A stretch of DNA of 64,000 nt from Verrucomicrobiaceae bacterium (GCA_024232965.1 JACKQF010000004.1:124001-188000); one strand, 5' to 3'. Shown: positions 46,401-57,700, numbered from the stretch's first letter. Notes: generated by a model not told the origin, from the letters alone. A program made the numbers and translations.

Positions 46401-49400
46401 CATCGCATAGGCGACTTCGCCCTCGCTCTTGGTGAAGTTCCAAAACAGGCGATTAAAGACTGGCCGTCCATAGCTTTGCGGAACGCCTCGCAGCAGAGCG
46501 AGCTCCTCATCCAGCAACGATGGCTGCTGATTCTGGAAGGAAAAGATCGAAGGCGCAGCGGAACCATAGTCAGCACTGGTGCTTCCAAACCCAATCGTCG
46601 GATCCTGAGCGTCGCTGTAAGCTTCGTTGCCCAGCAGCATGTAGAGGTCGGTGATACGCGTCGCCGCTAGCAATAGGGCATTGTTGATCCCTGGTGTGAC
46701 CACCGGCGAACTCAAGCCAATACTGAGCGACTCCCCACGGTTGAGGACCGTCTGATACAGCTCAATGAGTCCGACATTCTCGACTACATTCTTATCAGGG
46801 TTCAAGGCGACATCGCCCACATAACCCTGCCCGGCCTCTAAGATCATGCTGGCGTACGTTGCAGGGGAACTGTTGGTTCGGAAGTCGTTGAATCGAGCCT
46901 CGTAGGGGTTGATTCGGTCCAGAACCCGTTTGACCCAACCTTGGGCGAGTTGGGGTTGCGGCTCTTCCGGTGTTGAGTTAGCAGCCCCCGCCCATTCGGC
47001 ACCGTACTCCTTCCACTGAGTGTCATTCCAATCGGTCGAGTTTGGTCCACCTGCGGGCAGTTCGTTCTTGTGTCGGTAGCGCAGGAAAAAGAGCTGGTCT
47101 GCGAGGAGCAAGATCGGGTTCCCCTTCAGCTCGATCTGATACTGCCCCAATCCACGAGGCTCGTTGTTGCTTGCATCGGCAAAAAGATTCCATGGAGATC
47201 CAGGTGGCACCTCGGTTTCAGTGCCGTCTTCTTCGCGGTAATACCATTGATACACGATGTCATCGGCATTGCCGCCAAAGTCACCACTGTGGCGCAGCGT
47301 CAATTGGTCCGAGAAAACATTGTCGGATAGGATCGTCTTGATCGCACCACGATATCGTTCGCTGCGTGAGACCTTCACGACACGGAGCGTGACGGGGCCG
47401 CCGATGTCTTTATCGTTGTTTTCAACCAGCGTCACATACCCCTCCGAAGCCCACGGCTTCTCTGGATCCAAGAACGCAGGGCTCGGAACGAGCGCCAAGC
47501 CAGGACCAATCACTTTGCCAGCGGCCGCTTTGTTCGGGTCGAACTTGGGATCGCCCGCTTTTACAGTGCGCCGAAATTCATTGGGAGTCGCAGGAGTAGC
47601 GTTCGCACCCGTCGTCACGTCCACCGTTGCGTCGGCGTCATAGAACTGAATTTCGCCCGTCGTTCCATCCAACAAATAGGCACGCTGAAGACCGACGTAG
47701 TAAGGCGTGGTGGCGAGATCTGTATCCCCGCTCAACTGATTCGGGTCCCGGCAGCGCTTGTAAAGTGCGAGCACTGCAGCGTTCCAGGCGGGGTTAGCAG
47801 CGAGTTCTGGGATCGCCAAAAGCTCGTCCCGTTCCGCTGTCGTGATGATGTCCGGTTCCAGCACATAAAGAGGCGGCGGAGTTGCGGTGAGATCAGAATC
47901 CCCGAGCGTTCGATCATTCACCAGTCCCGTCATCCCCAGTTCTTGGTTGAGCGGATCGTAAAAGAAACGTCGGGCGAGTGAGGCGGGAAGATGGTTGAAC
48001 TTCCACCGCGTGCCGTTCACGGAGGTGATGCCCGTGGAAGGCTGGATGATGGCCACAATGGCGTTCGCGTCTTCAACCGACCCAATCGAGACCCGCCGGG
48101 TCTCAAGGGGCGAGATCAGTCGCGCAGAATAGTCTTGAGGATCGGCACCCAATCCCGTGACGGTGGCGGGTTTCTCGGGATTCATCGAATCATAGATGAC
48201 CTCGCCCACAGCCCAACCAATGACTCCAGGCAAGCCTGGGGCTTCAGGGTGATCGGCGCGGTGCTCACCGCCTGCGTAGGTTAGCGTTTCGCCTGCTTTT
48301 AACACTGGCGGTTCGGTTGGCCAGACTGCCGTATAGCGCACCGTGGAAGCGGCGGATACGGTCTGGCCAGAGGGCAATCCAGCAGCGGCTAGCGGTGATC
48401 CGAGCTTGTCTGTCAGAGTCAAGATACCCACACCAAGCGTCGTGAGCCGGATGCGCCCATCGAGCGTCAAGCTGGCGCGGATCTTGGTATTGACCCGGGC
48501 GTCGTTGTTGATCGTATCGACGAAATCTTGGAAGGTCGTTCCGGCCACTGTCAGGTCGATCGGGCCGGTCCCAAAATCGACCGCGAATTGGGAACCAAAT
48601 TGAAACCCGGCAGCCAAGGTAGGCGGAGCGGCAGGATCGGGCGAAAAATCGACCGCAGATCCCGTTCCGAATCCAGCCGACTGTAGCGGAGTTCCACTGC
48701 CATCCCGGAGGCTGATATCGCTCCCCACATCAATCAAGAATCGCAGCCTCGAATCAAACGCTGGATTCGTTCCAGCAATCGAGGCAGTGCTCACTTCACC
48801 TTCAGGGAAAGCAGCCAGAACTGCATTCCGGAAAGCCAACAGATCGCCGCTGACATTGCGTGGAATGCTGGGCCGGAAAGACAACTTGGTTGGTCCGATC
48901 TGATCGGGCGTGCCGACATTGAGCGTAATAAAAAACGTCAATTCATCGGGCACTAACTCACCCGCCGTAAAACCGCTGGTCTTCAGCGGTGAACCATGCC
49001 CATCCGATAACGTGAGCGCAGCCCCGGTGAGCGATTCCAACCGAAGGAGCTTCGTCGACGTCGCGCTGGCACTGACTTTGCCACTCAGCGACGCATTGGC
49101 ATTGATTGCAGCTACCAGATCATCCACCGAAGCGGTGATTTCCGTGTCTTCATTGGTTTTTACGGAACTCGTCCCAAAGGTCACCTTGACCGGCACTCCA
49201 TCGCCCACCTTGATTTCAATCGAAAGCGGTGTGTCGTCGCTCTTCTTATATCGGGATGAAGTGCCTGCAGAAGCAACTTGGCCTTCTCGTTGTCCACTGT
49301 TGTAGACAGCAGGGTTGGTGAAGGTAAAGCTGGGATTCTCATTACCAACAGCCGCAGTGAACACCGTGCGGAACGTTGGATTATCAGCTGTTCCGTCAAA

Positions 49401-52400
49401 GGCCTTGCTGGTCACCCTGGATTGATCGATCGCCCCATTCAACTGAATCGTCGCACTCGCATCACCGCTCGCTGCCCCGCCAAAAGGGATGCACGTCCCC
49501 GGGCTCACCGCTTCATCGTCTTCACCGCCCCAAAACTCCGGCGTTAATCGGTAGTGATAGAAGGAGTTAAAGCGCCCCTGTCCTGCAGCATAGGCGACTC
49601 CATTGTAATCCTCCCAGTAAACCTTCGCTAAACCCACGTTCACCCCAAATGTCTCGGGACAAGGCACCAGTCCGATTACCCGCGCGAGTGGGTAAGGGGG
49701 CTGCACGGGTTCCGCCACGGTCATGGTGTAATCAAGGGTGTAGTTGAACTTGCGGCCGGTGCGCCCATCCACCTCCGGATTCAACGCGGCTAGATGATCC
49801 TCGAGTTGAACGGTATAGACGGCCATTTTGGCCTCCCCGTCCGCAACGTCATCATACTGAACCAACACGTAGGGGTCAGACGTGTAGGTGCCGTCGTGGG
49901 CCGTCCGATTCAATCCACCCGTCTGCAAAGCAAAGGCCGCAGGCGGTGGATTCGCTTGGTCAGCAAATCGGAAAGAGGGTGCCATCACTGCGTGCTCCTC
50001 ATTCGGGTTAAAACCTGGGAGATCACGATCTGGCTGATTGTAGATCACCACATTTTGGTAAGCGTCAGTGGTGAAAGGTGGCTGGTCCGTCGTTCCATCT
50101 GGTGCCTTGCCCTCTGATCCAAGGCGACTGGCGATAACGATTCGCTTGGGGGCGATCGGCCATACCGGATCAAATTTTTCAACACTATTGGTCCAGGTGA
50201 CGTGCGTCTCAGGATCGGGATTGGCGAACCAAATGACAATCAAGTCATCCTCCGCCTTGCCGGTAAACTCAAGGTTAACAGGGATGATCGGTCCAGATCC
50301 GACTGTCTTGCTTCGGTCATAGATGTTGGCGTTGTATCGGGCGTTCTTGTGCACCACAAAACCCGTATCCGTCTGGTAAGCAGCCCCAACGGCAGGAGTG
50401 ATCGTATGGGTGAGTTTTGTGCCGATGGTTGCCGTCGTTGCTGGCGGAAGAGCAGAGGCATCCCACTGGCGGGTATCGACAACCCTGACAATGAGGTGCT
50501 CCTTGAGCGGGTCACCATTGGCAGCTGCTGTATCGGTGCCATCACGCACCGAATAGACAATCACGGACTTCCCGTCCTGAGTTGAAATGAAGCGTCCGTC
50601 CAATGCAGTGCCATTCCCAGAGCTGTAGGCGAGTTGGAGCAGTGCGATCTCATCCACCGTGCTAGGATCAAGATTGATGCCAGGCATCTCAGGATGAGTG
50701 TGGTGAGTCAAATAGCTGAATCCGGGCGGTATCGGAAAGGTGGTGCCGTCCCGGGTTTCCCCCGGGAAGCCGATTTCCAGTTGCACAATGAGCGGTTCAT
50801 CAACATCCCCATATTCCAGCAACACTTTACCAGGTCGAAGGGGGAAGAGCAGTTTGTCATGCGGATCCCAGATCGCCATTTGCTCACCACTGCTGCCTTG
50901 TGGCCCTGTTACCACCGAACTCCGGTCAGGGGCTTGAGAGGCGACCGTACCCGCTTCTGTGGTCGTCAACCCCTGAACGATGGCCGTCGTCGAAAGAAGA
51001 GGATCCGTGATGAAACTCGCCGCCGAACCAATCGTCACCACTTGCTTGTGAATCGTCTGACCGTAGTCCCACAGCACGGTGATGGGCGAATTGAGATCGA
51101 CGATGTCACGATAGTAATAGTTCGCGGTTCCGACCGTCGGAAACTTACTCAGTGCCTCTTTGTCATCCTCAGTGCGCGGGAAGCCAGCTTTGTTCCCAAC
51201 GGCTATCGAAGCATTTCTCCATCCGCTCAGCACTTTGGAAGAGGTTGCGTCACCGCCATTCTTTGAACCAATGTAAACGTGGGTTCCAGTATCATACCAA
51301 TGCTCGCCACTTCCATAACCGACATCCGTAGGCGCTAGCGGTGTGCCGGGAGCGGAACGGACCTCTGGCAAATTCCCAGCCACCTGGATCGTGGTACTGA
51401 CCATGACATGGTACTGCTGAATCCAACGATAGGTGATTTCGGCAGGCCCAGTCATGACCCACTGCGGAACTTGCTGGCGAGATTGAACGCGCTCAAAAAG
51501 ATACACGCTGCCAGCGGGTGGCGGGGTCAAATGTTGCGTGGCCGAGCCGGTTGCTTCAAAGCCCGTGACTCGTGCCCTTGAGCCATACAGATTCGGATCG
51601 TTAGCTACGCCGTCGATGAAAGCGGTGGTCGGCTTGTTTTCAGGCACCCAAATATCGCTCACCGGAGGATCAGGATTCCCCAAGGCGGTGGAGGTCGACT
51701 CCAATCCCAGGTCAGCAACCACCGAAGAATGAATTCGCAGACGGTGTTCCACGGCCCAATGGAAAGTGACCCGTGTGTCCGATTCAAAGGTGAAGGTATA
51801 CCGATTGCTGGTACTGGTAAAAGCTTGAGTCGAGTCAGCACCCACAAGGGTCTTACCAACCGTGAGCCCGGTATTCACGTAGCGAGTCACGGCTTGAGTA
51901 TCGATCACAGTATCTGAGGGAGGCGATGCGAAGGTTCCCAGCGGATTTCCAGCAGCATCAATGTAAATGATCTTGGGCGCCTCCACGGTGTAAGTCGTCC
52001 CAGCAGAGGCGGGTTTGGCCCCCAGGTAAGGCAAGATCAAGTCACTGTTACCCACGGTCCTGCCGTCCGTTTCAGTGGCTGATTCGATCACCAGACCGCT
52101 GCCGCCAACAAAGTCACCCGCGCTGCTGACCAAGGTGACAAAACCACTCCTTTTGCCGGAGACGACAGAAATACTGTTCACACTTTTAGTGTTCCGCAAC
52201 GTGAGGTTTCCCGAGACATACGTGCCTGCAAGCACCAGACCATTCCACTTCGGGCTCCAAACACCTAGCATCGGACCAAAGGACGGATTGCCCGGAGTGC
52301 TGGGAAACGACAAGGCCACTTGATTCGATCCTGGATATCCTGGTGCAGGCTTAAACTCCGGCGTGTAGCTGCCTTCATCGAGCAACTTAATCCACTCGGG

Positions 52401-54794
52401 ATCTCCAAGGTCATTCCCATATTTTGCCACAAAAAATCGAGGGTTTGGGCGACTAACATCCCTCGTTCCAAACGCAACCGCCCCTGCGGGTATGGAGCCA
52501 GTCACATAGACGTTGCCAGCAGCATCCGAATCCAACGATCCAGCCCGAGATTCGTTCACGATGATATCTCCCGCAGCGTTGTAGATGTCAGTGATGGCGC
52601 TCCCTTTGACGTAGGCCTTAGCGGAACTCGTACTGCTATTTGTCCCAAAATAGGGATCCAGTTTCGCGACTTTGAGGCTCATGCTCCGACTGGTCGTGAC
52701 ATCTGCAATGCCGTCACCTGGTGGCAGAGATACGTTGTTGTCGCGATACGACATCAACGCGAAAAGTTTATACTCGGTGCCAGTATCCACCAACTTGAGG
52801 TCGTTGATGAAGTGGAATGCGTACTGGGCAACGCCGTCGATGGTCCAGTTCCCCTGCGCTATAACGCCGTCAGCCAGCCACTTGTTAGCCGCTGAATCGT
52901 TTGAATAGGATCCATCCACCTCGCTAGGCTCAAATCTCACCAAAAAGCCGTTCCCCCACTGCAAATGGGTGTCCCTGACGTTGGGCGTCGAGAGGATATA
53001 ACCGCCCAGAATCACCTTGCCATTCGGATCAACGGTCACAGCCGTATAGGCTCCGTAATAGCAGCGTGTGTCATACGCGGACCCATCGCCCCATCCAAAA
53101 TTTCCACCCGTTTTGTTCCCCGGAAGATTCGGGTCCAGTCGACCGGGCCCCATCGACGAAAAGTTGGTCGTCGACAATCGCACCCAAATCGGCGCATAAG
53201 TCAGCGGGTAAGGATTCAGCGCGCCGACTTGTGTGCTGCGTCTCGCGCCGCAGACATATACCTGCCCGTTCACGACGGTCATGTCGTTAACCATCGAATC
53301 GTAGCCTCCACCAAAGGGGGAGGTTTGCAATGCGAGGAGCCCCTCGAAGGTATACTTGTAGACCTTGGCAGGTTTTGAACTGAGGGAGGCCGGCTCAATG
53401 TTGGGGGGAAAACCGACCAAATTGGCATCGCGATCTATCGCATTGTAGCCCATCTGCCCCCCCACGTAGATTCCGTTTTCATCAGCGACAACCGATGAAG
53501 GAATAAAACCCGCAGCCAAATTCACCGTCACGGGGTCCGCGATGCGTTGCGGGTAAATCTTCAAGAACGATTGCCCATTGCTCATTCCCAGAACAATGAT
53601 CTCCCCATTCGGCCCAGCCGTAACGCTCTGCACCGGATCACCAGCCGACGGGCTATCCTTTGAGTCCGCCTGGATCCCAGTCCCGGTAAGGACGTCCAGC
53701 AGCACAGGCGAGCCACCTGCCAACAATTGCAGATTGAGATTGATGTCCCCCGTCCCCGTGTCGCTCCAAGAACCACCAGTGGCCGTCACGCGAACTCTCA
53801 AGCTTACGACGGGTTTTGCATCAGGATCGGCATTCGGGAACAGCGTGGCTGAGTCGACGGCGAAGCTCACCGCACCATTGGCGCTGTCCACGGCAAAGGA
53901 AGGGCCGGCCTTAACCGCACCGTCAATGGTGAGACTGACAAACGCGTAAGTCAGCGTCCCTCCGTCGGGATTCTCCGCTTCGACGTTGCCTATCACTGTT
54001 CCCGAAGGAGTGCCGCTGAACACACTCAAGGTATTCGTTTTGATGCTGGGACTCACATTGATCACCGGGATCGACAGTGTTCGGGAATCAAATAGGGAGG
54101 CGTTCCCAGCGTCGGACGCCCGGACCACCAGCGTGAATTCGTGCCCTGGGACCGTTTCATAATCCACCAATGCAGGATTCGCCACGCTGAGTGCACCTGT
54201 GCTTGAATTGATGGCGAAGGCGCCGCCTGTATTGCCCGAATGGATGGAGTAAACAACCGAAGGTACCGCATCAATGTCGGCTGCATTGAAGGTGGCAACG
54301 GTTCCAGAGCTATTCTCGTTGATCGGCACCGATGGCGGTGGATTCGTCAGTTGCGAAAGGGAAAAGGACGGCGCTTCATTCACATCGCCAAGCGAGATCG
54401 TGAAGGCTTGCTCCGTCGTGGAATTGTCGCCCGTATTGGTGACCCTGATTCGAACGGTAAAGGAAGTCTTGGTCGGGACAGCTTCGAAATCAAAAGTCTG
54501 CGCGGTGTTCAACGAACTCCCCGAGATACTGAAACTCCCGTTGTCGCCTGATCCTGCGCCAGCCACCAGTTGGAAGGTGCGTGCTGCAGCGTCGGAACCC
54601 AGGGTTCCGACCAGCGTGCCGACGGGTCGGTTTTCGTCAAAGGAGCTGCCGGTCAACGTCAGCGTGGGGTTTGCGGCCTCGCTGATCGTCACAACCGCAA
54701 GCAGCGTGGCCACAACGAGACTGGCGAATCTGCCAACCGAATGCGGCATCAAAGAGCGTTGAAAGCAAAAGGGCGTCATGGTGTAAAATTGCAT
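43410..54794 (-). CDS. 3794-residue multi-domain exported protein with Tc-toxin-A-like C-terminal third
   Basis: The signal peptide (FASLVVATLLAVVTISEA) favours one of the in-frame ATGs at 54794, 54779 or 54749. Cadherin-like repeats occupy about residues 35-370 (DVNEAPSF). A region with short propeller-type motifs runs to about 915 (VDPNGKVILGGYI, SDAAGNVYVTGS), then a long beta-rich middle. Three repeats near 1855-2160 resemble flagellin insert domains (DDLVAAINANASLSG, LTLSDGHGSPL). An EF-hand lies near 2808 (DINRDGFIDENDA). The segment near 3055 reads RDYRNRLIEIFGTPY. A long alpha-helical region at about 3225-3600 is followed by a ~180-residue beta tail (NWLLIIPGGTMLNDG, VTDIKLYLNTYGYSGN). 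The helix-then-tail order is reminiscent of Tc toxin A subunits (pore/shell helices, then TcB-binding domain). No TcB/TcC partner is adjacent. It lies second to third in a six-gene operon. The domain calls are by eye and the toxin link is inference. Confidence 0.8.
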   Translation of the reverse strand: MQFYTMTPFCFQRSLMPHSVGRFASLVVATLLAVVTISEAANPTLTLTGSSFDENRPVGTLVGTLGSDAAARTFQLVAGAGSGDNGSFSISGSSLNTAQTFDFEAVPTKTSFTVRIRVTNTGDNSTTEQAFTISLGDVNEAPSFSLSQLTNPPPSVPINENSSGTVATFNAADIDAVPSVVYSIHSGNTGGAFAINSSTGALSVANPALVDYETVPGHEFTLVVRASDAGNASLFDSRTLSIPVINVSPSIKTNTLSVFSGTPSGTVIGNVEAENPDGGTLTYAFVSLTIDGAVKAGPSFAVDSANGAVSFAVDSATLFPNADPDAKPVVSLRVRVTATGGSWSDTGTGDINLNLQLLAGGSPVLLDVLTGTGIQADSKDSPSAGDPVQSVTAGPNGEIIVLGMSNGQSFLKIYPQRIADPVTVNLAAGFIPSSVVADENGIYVGGQMGYNAIDRDANLVGFPPNIEPASLSSKPAKVYKYTFEGLLALQTSPFGGGYDSMVNDMTVVNGQVYVCGARRSTQVGALNPYPLTYAPIWVRLSTTNFSSMGPGRLDPNLPGNKTGGNFGWGDGSAYDTRCYYGAYTAVTVDPNGKVILGGYILSTPNVRDTHLQWGNGFLVRFEPSEVDGSYSNDSAANKWLADGVIAQGNWTIDGVAQYAFHFINDLKLVDTGTEYKLFALMSYRDNNVSLPPGDGIADVTTSRSMSLKVAKLDPYFGTNSSTSSAKAYVKGSAITDIYNAAGDIIVNESRAGSLDSDAAGNVYVTGSIPAGAVAFGTRDVSRPNPRFFVAKYGNDLGDPEWIKLLDEGSYTPEFKPAPGYPGSNQVALSFPSTPGNPSFGPMLGVWSPKWNGLVLAGTYVSGNLTLRNTKSVNSISVVSGKRSGFVTLVSSAGDFVGGSGLVIESATETDGRTVGNSDLILPYLGAKPASAGTTYTVEAPKIIYIDAAGNPLGTFASPPSDTVIDTQAVTRYVNTGLTVGKTLVGADSTQAFTSTSNRYTFTFESDTRVTFHWAVEHRLRIHSSVVADLGLESTSTALGNPDPPVSDIWVPENKPTTAFIDGVANDPNLYGSRARVTGFEATGSATQHLTPPPAGSVYLFERVQSRQQVPQWVMTGPAEITYRWIQQYHVMVSTTIQVAGNLPEVRSAPGTPLAPTDVGYGSGEHWYDTGTHVYIGSKNGGDATSSKVLSGWRNASIAVGNKAGFPRTEDDKEALSKFPTVGTANYYYRDIVDLNSPITVLWDYGQTIHKQVVTIGSAASFITDPLLSTTAIVQGLTTTEAGTVASQAPDRSSVVTGPQGSSGEQMAIWDPHDKLLFPLRPGKVLLEYGDVDEPLIVQLEIGFPGETRDGTTFPIPPGFSYLTHHTHPEMPGINLDPSTVDEIALLQLAYSSGNGTALDGRFISTQDGKSVIVYSVRDGTDTAAANGDPLKEHLIVRVVDTRQWDASALPPATTATIGTKLTHTITPAVGAAYQTDTGFVVHKNARYNANIYDRSKTVGSGPIIPVNLEFTGKAEDDLIVIWFANPDPETHVTWTNSVEKFDPVWPIAPKRIVIASRLGSEGKAPDGTTDQPPFTTDAYQNVVIYNQPDRDLPGFNPNEEHAVMAPSFRFADQANPPPAAFALQTGGLNRTAHDGTYTSDPYVLVQYDDVADGEAKMAVYTVQLEDHLAALNPEVDGRTGRKFNYTLDYTMTVAEPVQPPYPLARVIGLVPCPETFGVNVGLAKVYWEDYNGVAYAAGQGRFNSFYHYRLTPEFWGGEDDEAVSPGTCIPFGGAASGDASATIQLNGAIDQSRVTSKAFDGTADNPTFRTVFTAAVGNENPSFTFTNPAVYNSGQREGQVASAGTSSRYKKSDDTPLSIEIKVGDGVPVKVTFGTSSVKTNEDTEITASVDDLVAAINANASLSGKVSASATSTKLLRLESLTGAALTLSDGHGSPLKTSGFTAGELVPDELTFFITLNVGTPDQIGPTKLSFRPSIPRNVSGDLLAFRNAVLAAFPEGEVSTASIAGTNPAFDSRLRFLIDVGSDISLRDGSGTPLQSAGFGTGSAVDFSPDPAAPPTLAAGFQFGSQFAVDFGTGPIDLTVAGTTFQDFVDTINNDARVNTKIRASLTLDGRIRLTTLGVGILTLTDKLGSPLAAAGLPSGQTVSAASTVRYTAVWPTEPPVLKAGETLTYAGGEHRADHPEAPGLPGVIGWAVGEVIYDSMNPEKPATVTGLGADPQDYSARLISPLETRRVSIGSVEDANAIVAIIQPSTGITSVNGTRWKFNHLPASLARRFFYDPLNQELGMTGLVNDRTLGDSDLTATPPPLYVLEPDIITTAERDELLAIPELAANPAWNAAVLALYKRCRDPNQLSGDTDLATTPYYVGLQRAYLLDGTTGEIQFYDADATVDVTTGANATPATPNEFRRTVKAGDPKFDPNKAAAGKVIGPGLALVPSPAFLDPEKPWASEGYVTLVENNDKDIGGPVTLRVVKVSRSERYRGAIKTILSDNVFSDQLTLRHSGDFGGNADDIVYQWYYREEDGTETEVPPGSPWNLFADASNNEPRGLGQYQIELKGNPILLLADQLFFLRYRHKNELPAGGPNSTDWNDTQWKEYGAEWAGAANSTPEEPQPQLAQGWVKRVLDRINPYEARFNDFRTNSSPATYASMILEAGQGYVGDVALNPDKNVVENVGLIELYQTVLNRGESLSIGLSSPVVTPGINNALLLAATRITDLYMLLGNEAYSDAQDPTIGFGSTSADYGSAAPSIFSFQNQQPSLLDEELALLRGVPQSYGRPVFNRLFWNFTKSEGEVAYAMNYHITDINRDGFIDENDARVLFPQGHGDAWGHYLSAIKSQYNLLRNPYFNWVSRSEFYNLLDVVIAVDFLDERKFADAAAARAKAGAEIVNMTYRSRYVEDPDGQWQGYTDTNADRAWGVDGWARRAGQGAYFDWVTANALLPATDPNPAHSGIQKVDRTTVSAIHNVAAQLGKIQATQDDANSGVNPLGLSPDAVPFDFDPNLAAPGDLTKTHFEQMLARADLALANAVKVFDSANLQANRLRMQATTAATFSQQTYEQDRDYRNRLIEIFGTPYAGQIGTGKAFPAGYDGPDIALYMYVDVNNLNSNTVPASSEAFQTIWTALPQMSVVDPATIDLGSSSASVTAKFSDVISQYFLADLLHPDPGNLGNKNVAAVFDTSSMASNYDAFTSVAGYFNDVTLTLDLPITAAGYTFQAPDSWGRRESPGEIQSAISTLVQAEADMGLSIGDYDYLVIQILNAAEALKAQHGLDSATVAIHDKVRERDYTLSSAIVGLKLASALLETQKESADPTADAIAEFFPRIAGVAVDATSGLRGAAKTLGLSYRSIVSALKIASDSIVDGLELAKGDISARADIEIEKAGFALDIQQKLKELELMMYNESSSRVTVYRKLEAMRQASDNYRTILHKGLALLDERADFNRNAAGSAQQLRYQDMAFRVFRNDALQKYRASFDLAARYAYLAAKAYDYETNLSPNDPGSALPVIQDIVRARTLGVYSGGPTHAASGLSDALATLRDNYSVLKGRLGLNNPQLDVTGFSLKTEQARTNATGWVQKLRDGRKDDLWEVPEFRRYCRPPVARSAGKLPGLVIPFNTETVFGRNFFGRALAAGDSAFNPTNFANKIASAGVSFVGYPTTLLSATPQVYLVPAGLDVMTIPNSPSLETRSWSIVDQAIPVPFPVGNSDLTNPNWIPVADGLTGLLGETRRFSSFRVGITSGTPPLATDTRLVGRSVWNTNWLLIIPGGTMLNDGELALDRFISRVTDIKLYLNTYGYSGN

Positions 54795-54798
54795 GGGC

Positions 54799-57700
54799 TT
54801 AGGGAGTGTTCAGCGCGGCGACGGTGCTGATGCGATCGAGGGTAAAGGACCCTTCGGTCTGTAGGGTAATCTTATGCAGTCCCGCGATGGATTCGCGGTA
54901 GGTTCCCGTGATGCGATCGACACCATATCCAGGTGCAGCCGCCAGCGGGTTGCCGGTGATTCCATCAAACTGCAAACTGAAGACACGGATGATGTCAAAA
55001 CCACGCTGGTGATCAGGATGATACTTGTGCCGATACGGATTGGTCGGCGCATCTTTGCTGAGATCGATGCGACCCGCGCAAGCCAGACCATTGCCGATGC
55101 CGCCCACCATCACGGACTCCAAACCGTTGAAATCAAATGCCGCAGTCCCATAACGCAGACCAACCAACTTCCCACCGCGACTCACCACCCCCTGGAAGTT
55201 TGGGATCAGCGATGGATCCGTGACCAGCACCGTCTTGGCGGGTGGAGGAGGTATGCCGGTGGACTGAGTCTGCATCACGATCACGTCTTTCAGCAAGCGC
55301 ACCTGACCCGTAGCATCCACATGGAGCAAAATCCGGATGGTGGCGGGCTTTCCAGTAGGCGTAGCCTGCGCCGCCACGCCATTGACGGCGCGCTGCACTT
55401 CATTGACTTTGTTCAGCGTCACTTGCCCGATCCAAAGTCCCGCCGCGCGCGGATTGGTTGTCAGATCGAGGCCCGGAGGCAGCGTCGGCGAATCAGGAAA
55501 GAAAGGTCCTGTCTGCCAGCTCGCGTTCGTCGTGTTCAGCAAGGTGGCGTTTCGGCCCGCAACACTGTCGGCGACGATTGACCCGCTGCCCTCCGTGAAG
55601 CTCCAACGTCCCACCAAGCCCAGATTCCCCGCGCTAGGCAGCTCACTAAAGGCCAAAAGACTGATTTCCGTTGGTGTACGGGCCGTATTCCAAATCCGAA
55701 CTTCGTCGATGCCGCCACGGAAGAAATTCGTCAGTGCACTGCCACCATGCCGGCCAATCACCAAGGCACCTGGGCTGCTGGTAATGACAGCGGAGTTTAC
55801 GGTTCCAGCCACTTGCCCATTGATGTAAAAAGTCGTGGTTTTAGTTGCCCCATTCACAACCACTGCCACGTGGTTCCATTCTCCTAACGTCACCACCCCT
55901 GTCGATGACAGTGCATGGGCAGGATTGATATCGATCAAATAACGCAAGTGAAGGTCCTTATCGATGGCCAGACCATAACCTGCGGCACCCTTCATCACGA
56001 TGTCCATGAAATCAGCGCCCGGTAGCTCCAGAGGTTTAATCCACGCCTCGATCGTTAGGCTCGTAAATCCAGCGTAGGCGGGATCATCAGCAATCGTCGC
56101 CGCTTGATCAACCCCGTTCAAAGCGATCGTATAACTGGCTAAGAGAGGATCGCCGAGCGAGACACCGTCAACCCGGTTAAAAAGCGACATTCCTGCAGCC
56201 AAGGCTGCATCCAAACCGCCGATCGACCCATCCACCACAAACGCCGCGTTTGCCTCGTTGCAGTTCCAGACTCCTGCCAGTCCGGGCTCACTGCCATTCA
56301 GCCGGAGCGAGTGATTGGCTTGCACCTCCTCAGCACTTCGCGCCACCTGCCAAAAACGCACCTCATCCAAGACGCCGAAATAGGCCTTCGTAAAGACAGG
56401 CCCAGCCGACGGTTCCGCGGCAAAAGCCAGAGGCAGCGTGGTGGAACCCAGGACACCCTGCGCGGGCGCTGTGGAGTCAAGCACCCCATTGACATAAATT
56501 TGCTTCGTTTCTGTCGAACCATCCCACACCACTGCAACATGAGTCCACACTCGCGGCTCTACGCGAGTCTTGCCAATCAACTCCGTCGGATCGCCGCCTG
56601 GGATGGTTGTCTGCACACCAGTGGTGACAAAGGAAATCTTGCCGGTAGCATTGTAGCGCACCTCCCAACCTGCCGCCCCTTTTGACAGCAACGCCACAGA
56701 CCCTGAAGCAGGGAGACCCAGCGGATAGATCCATGCCTCCGCTGTCATCGCAGCTGGAGAATCAAGCCCCCCCATGATGGCCGGGGTCACCGTCGCAAAT
56801 TGAGGATTGTCAACGGCGACAAAGCGCGCAGCATCCGCCACCACGAACCCGTCAGTTCCAGTCGTACTCACCACCACGCTGCTTGTCGTGCCTGCATTCA
56901 TCAATAGCGGCACAGCGTTGAGCTTCACCCAGCCTGCGCCTCCAGTGCGTTGGTCAATGGTTACCGTCGTCGTCCCACCTGCATGCACTAGATCCACTGG
57001 TGTGTTCGAAGCGCGATCCACTCCAGCAGTCCACCACAGATACACATCGTAGCTCCCAGACCTGACGAGAGCGGGGGTGAATCGAACGCTCTTTGCCCCC
57101 TTCGTCGTGTTCCCGTCGTGCAGATAGTTTGCACCATAAAAACCCGCCGTATCTGCAACGGTAGCCCATGTTCCCGTGAGGCTCACCCCGCTTGCATCTC
57201 CATTGTCCACGATCACCTCCGCTGGCGGATTGTTGAAGAACAAGGCCAAGTTTCCGTCTGATGGCGGATTCAATGCCAGACCCTCAACCCTCTCAGGTGC
57301 CGTTCCTGACCCTCCGCCAACAAGCTTGCCGACCTCCAGGGTTCCCTTGTATCCCGCAGGCGTACCATCATTCGCATCTGCACCGGCAGCTTCGTTGAAA
57401 CGCCAATCTGCAAGCAATCCAACCTCGCTTCCACGAAGGTACTCCAGATTCCGTTCAGAGATCTCTACTGCTGACCGCGCAACCGACCAGAGTCGCACGC
57501 TGTCCACCGTCCCCTCCAGCGTTCGGTCGAGGGTTGCATGACCGCCGATCACAACTGGAAAAGTATTACCGACCAGCGGCCCAGCAAAGTCGCTCTCCGC
57601 ACTCAGCACACCATTGATAAAAAGCTGCTTTTTGGTCCCCGTGAAAACAGCCGCGATATGCTGCCAGGAGTTTAATGGAAAATCGGCCGCGCTCAGCAGA

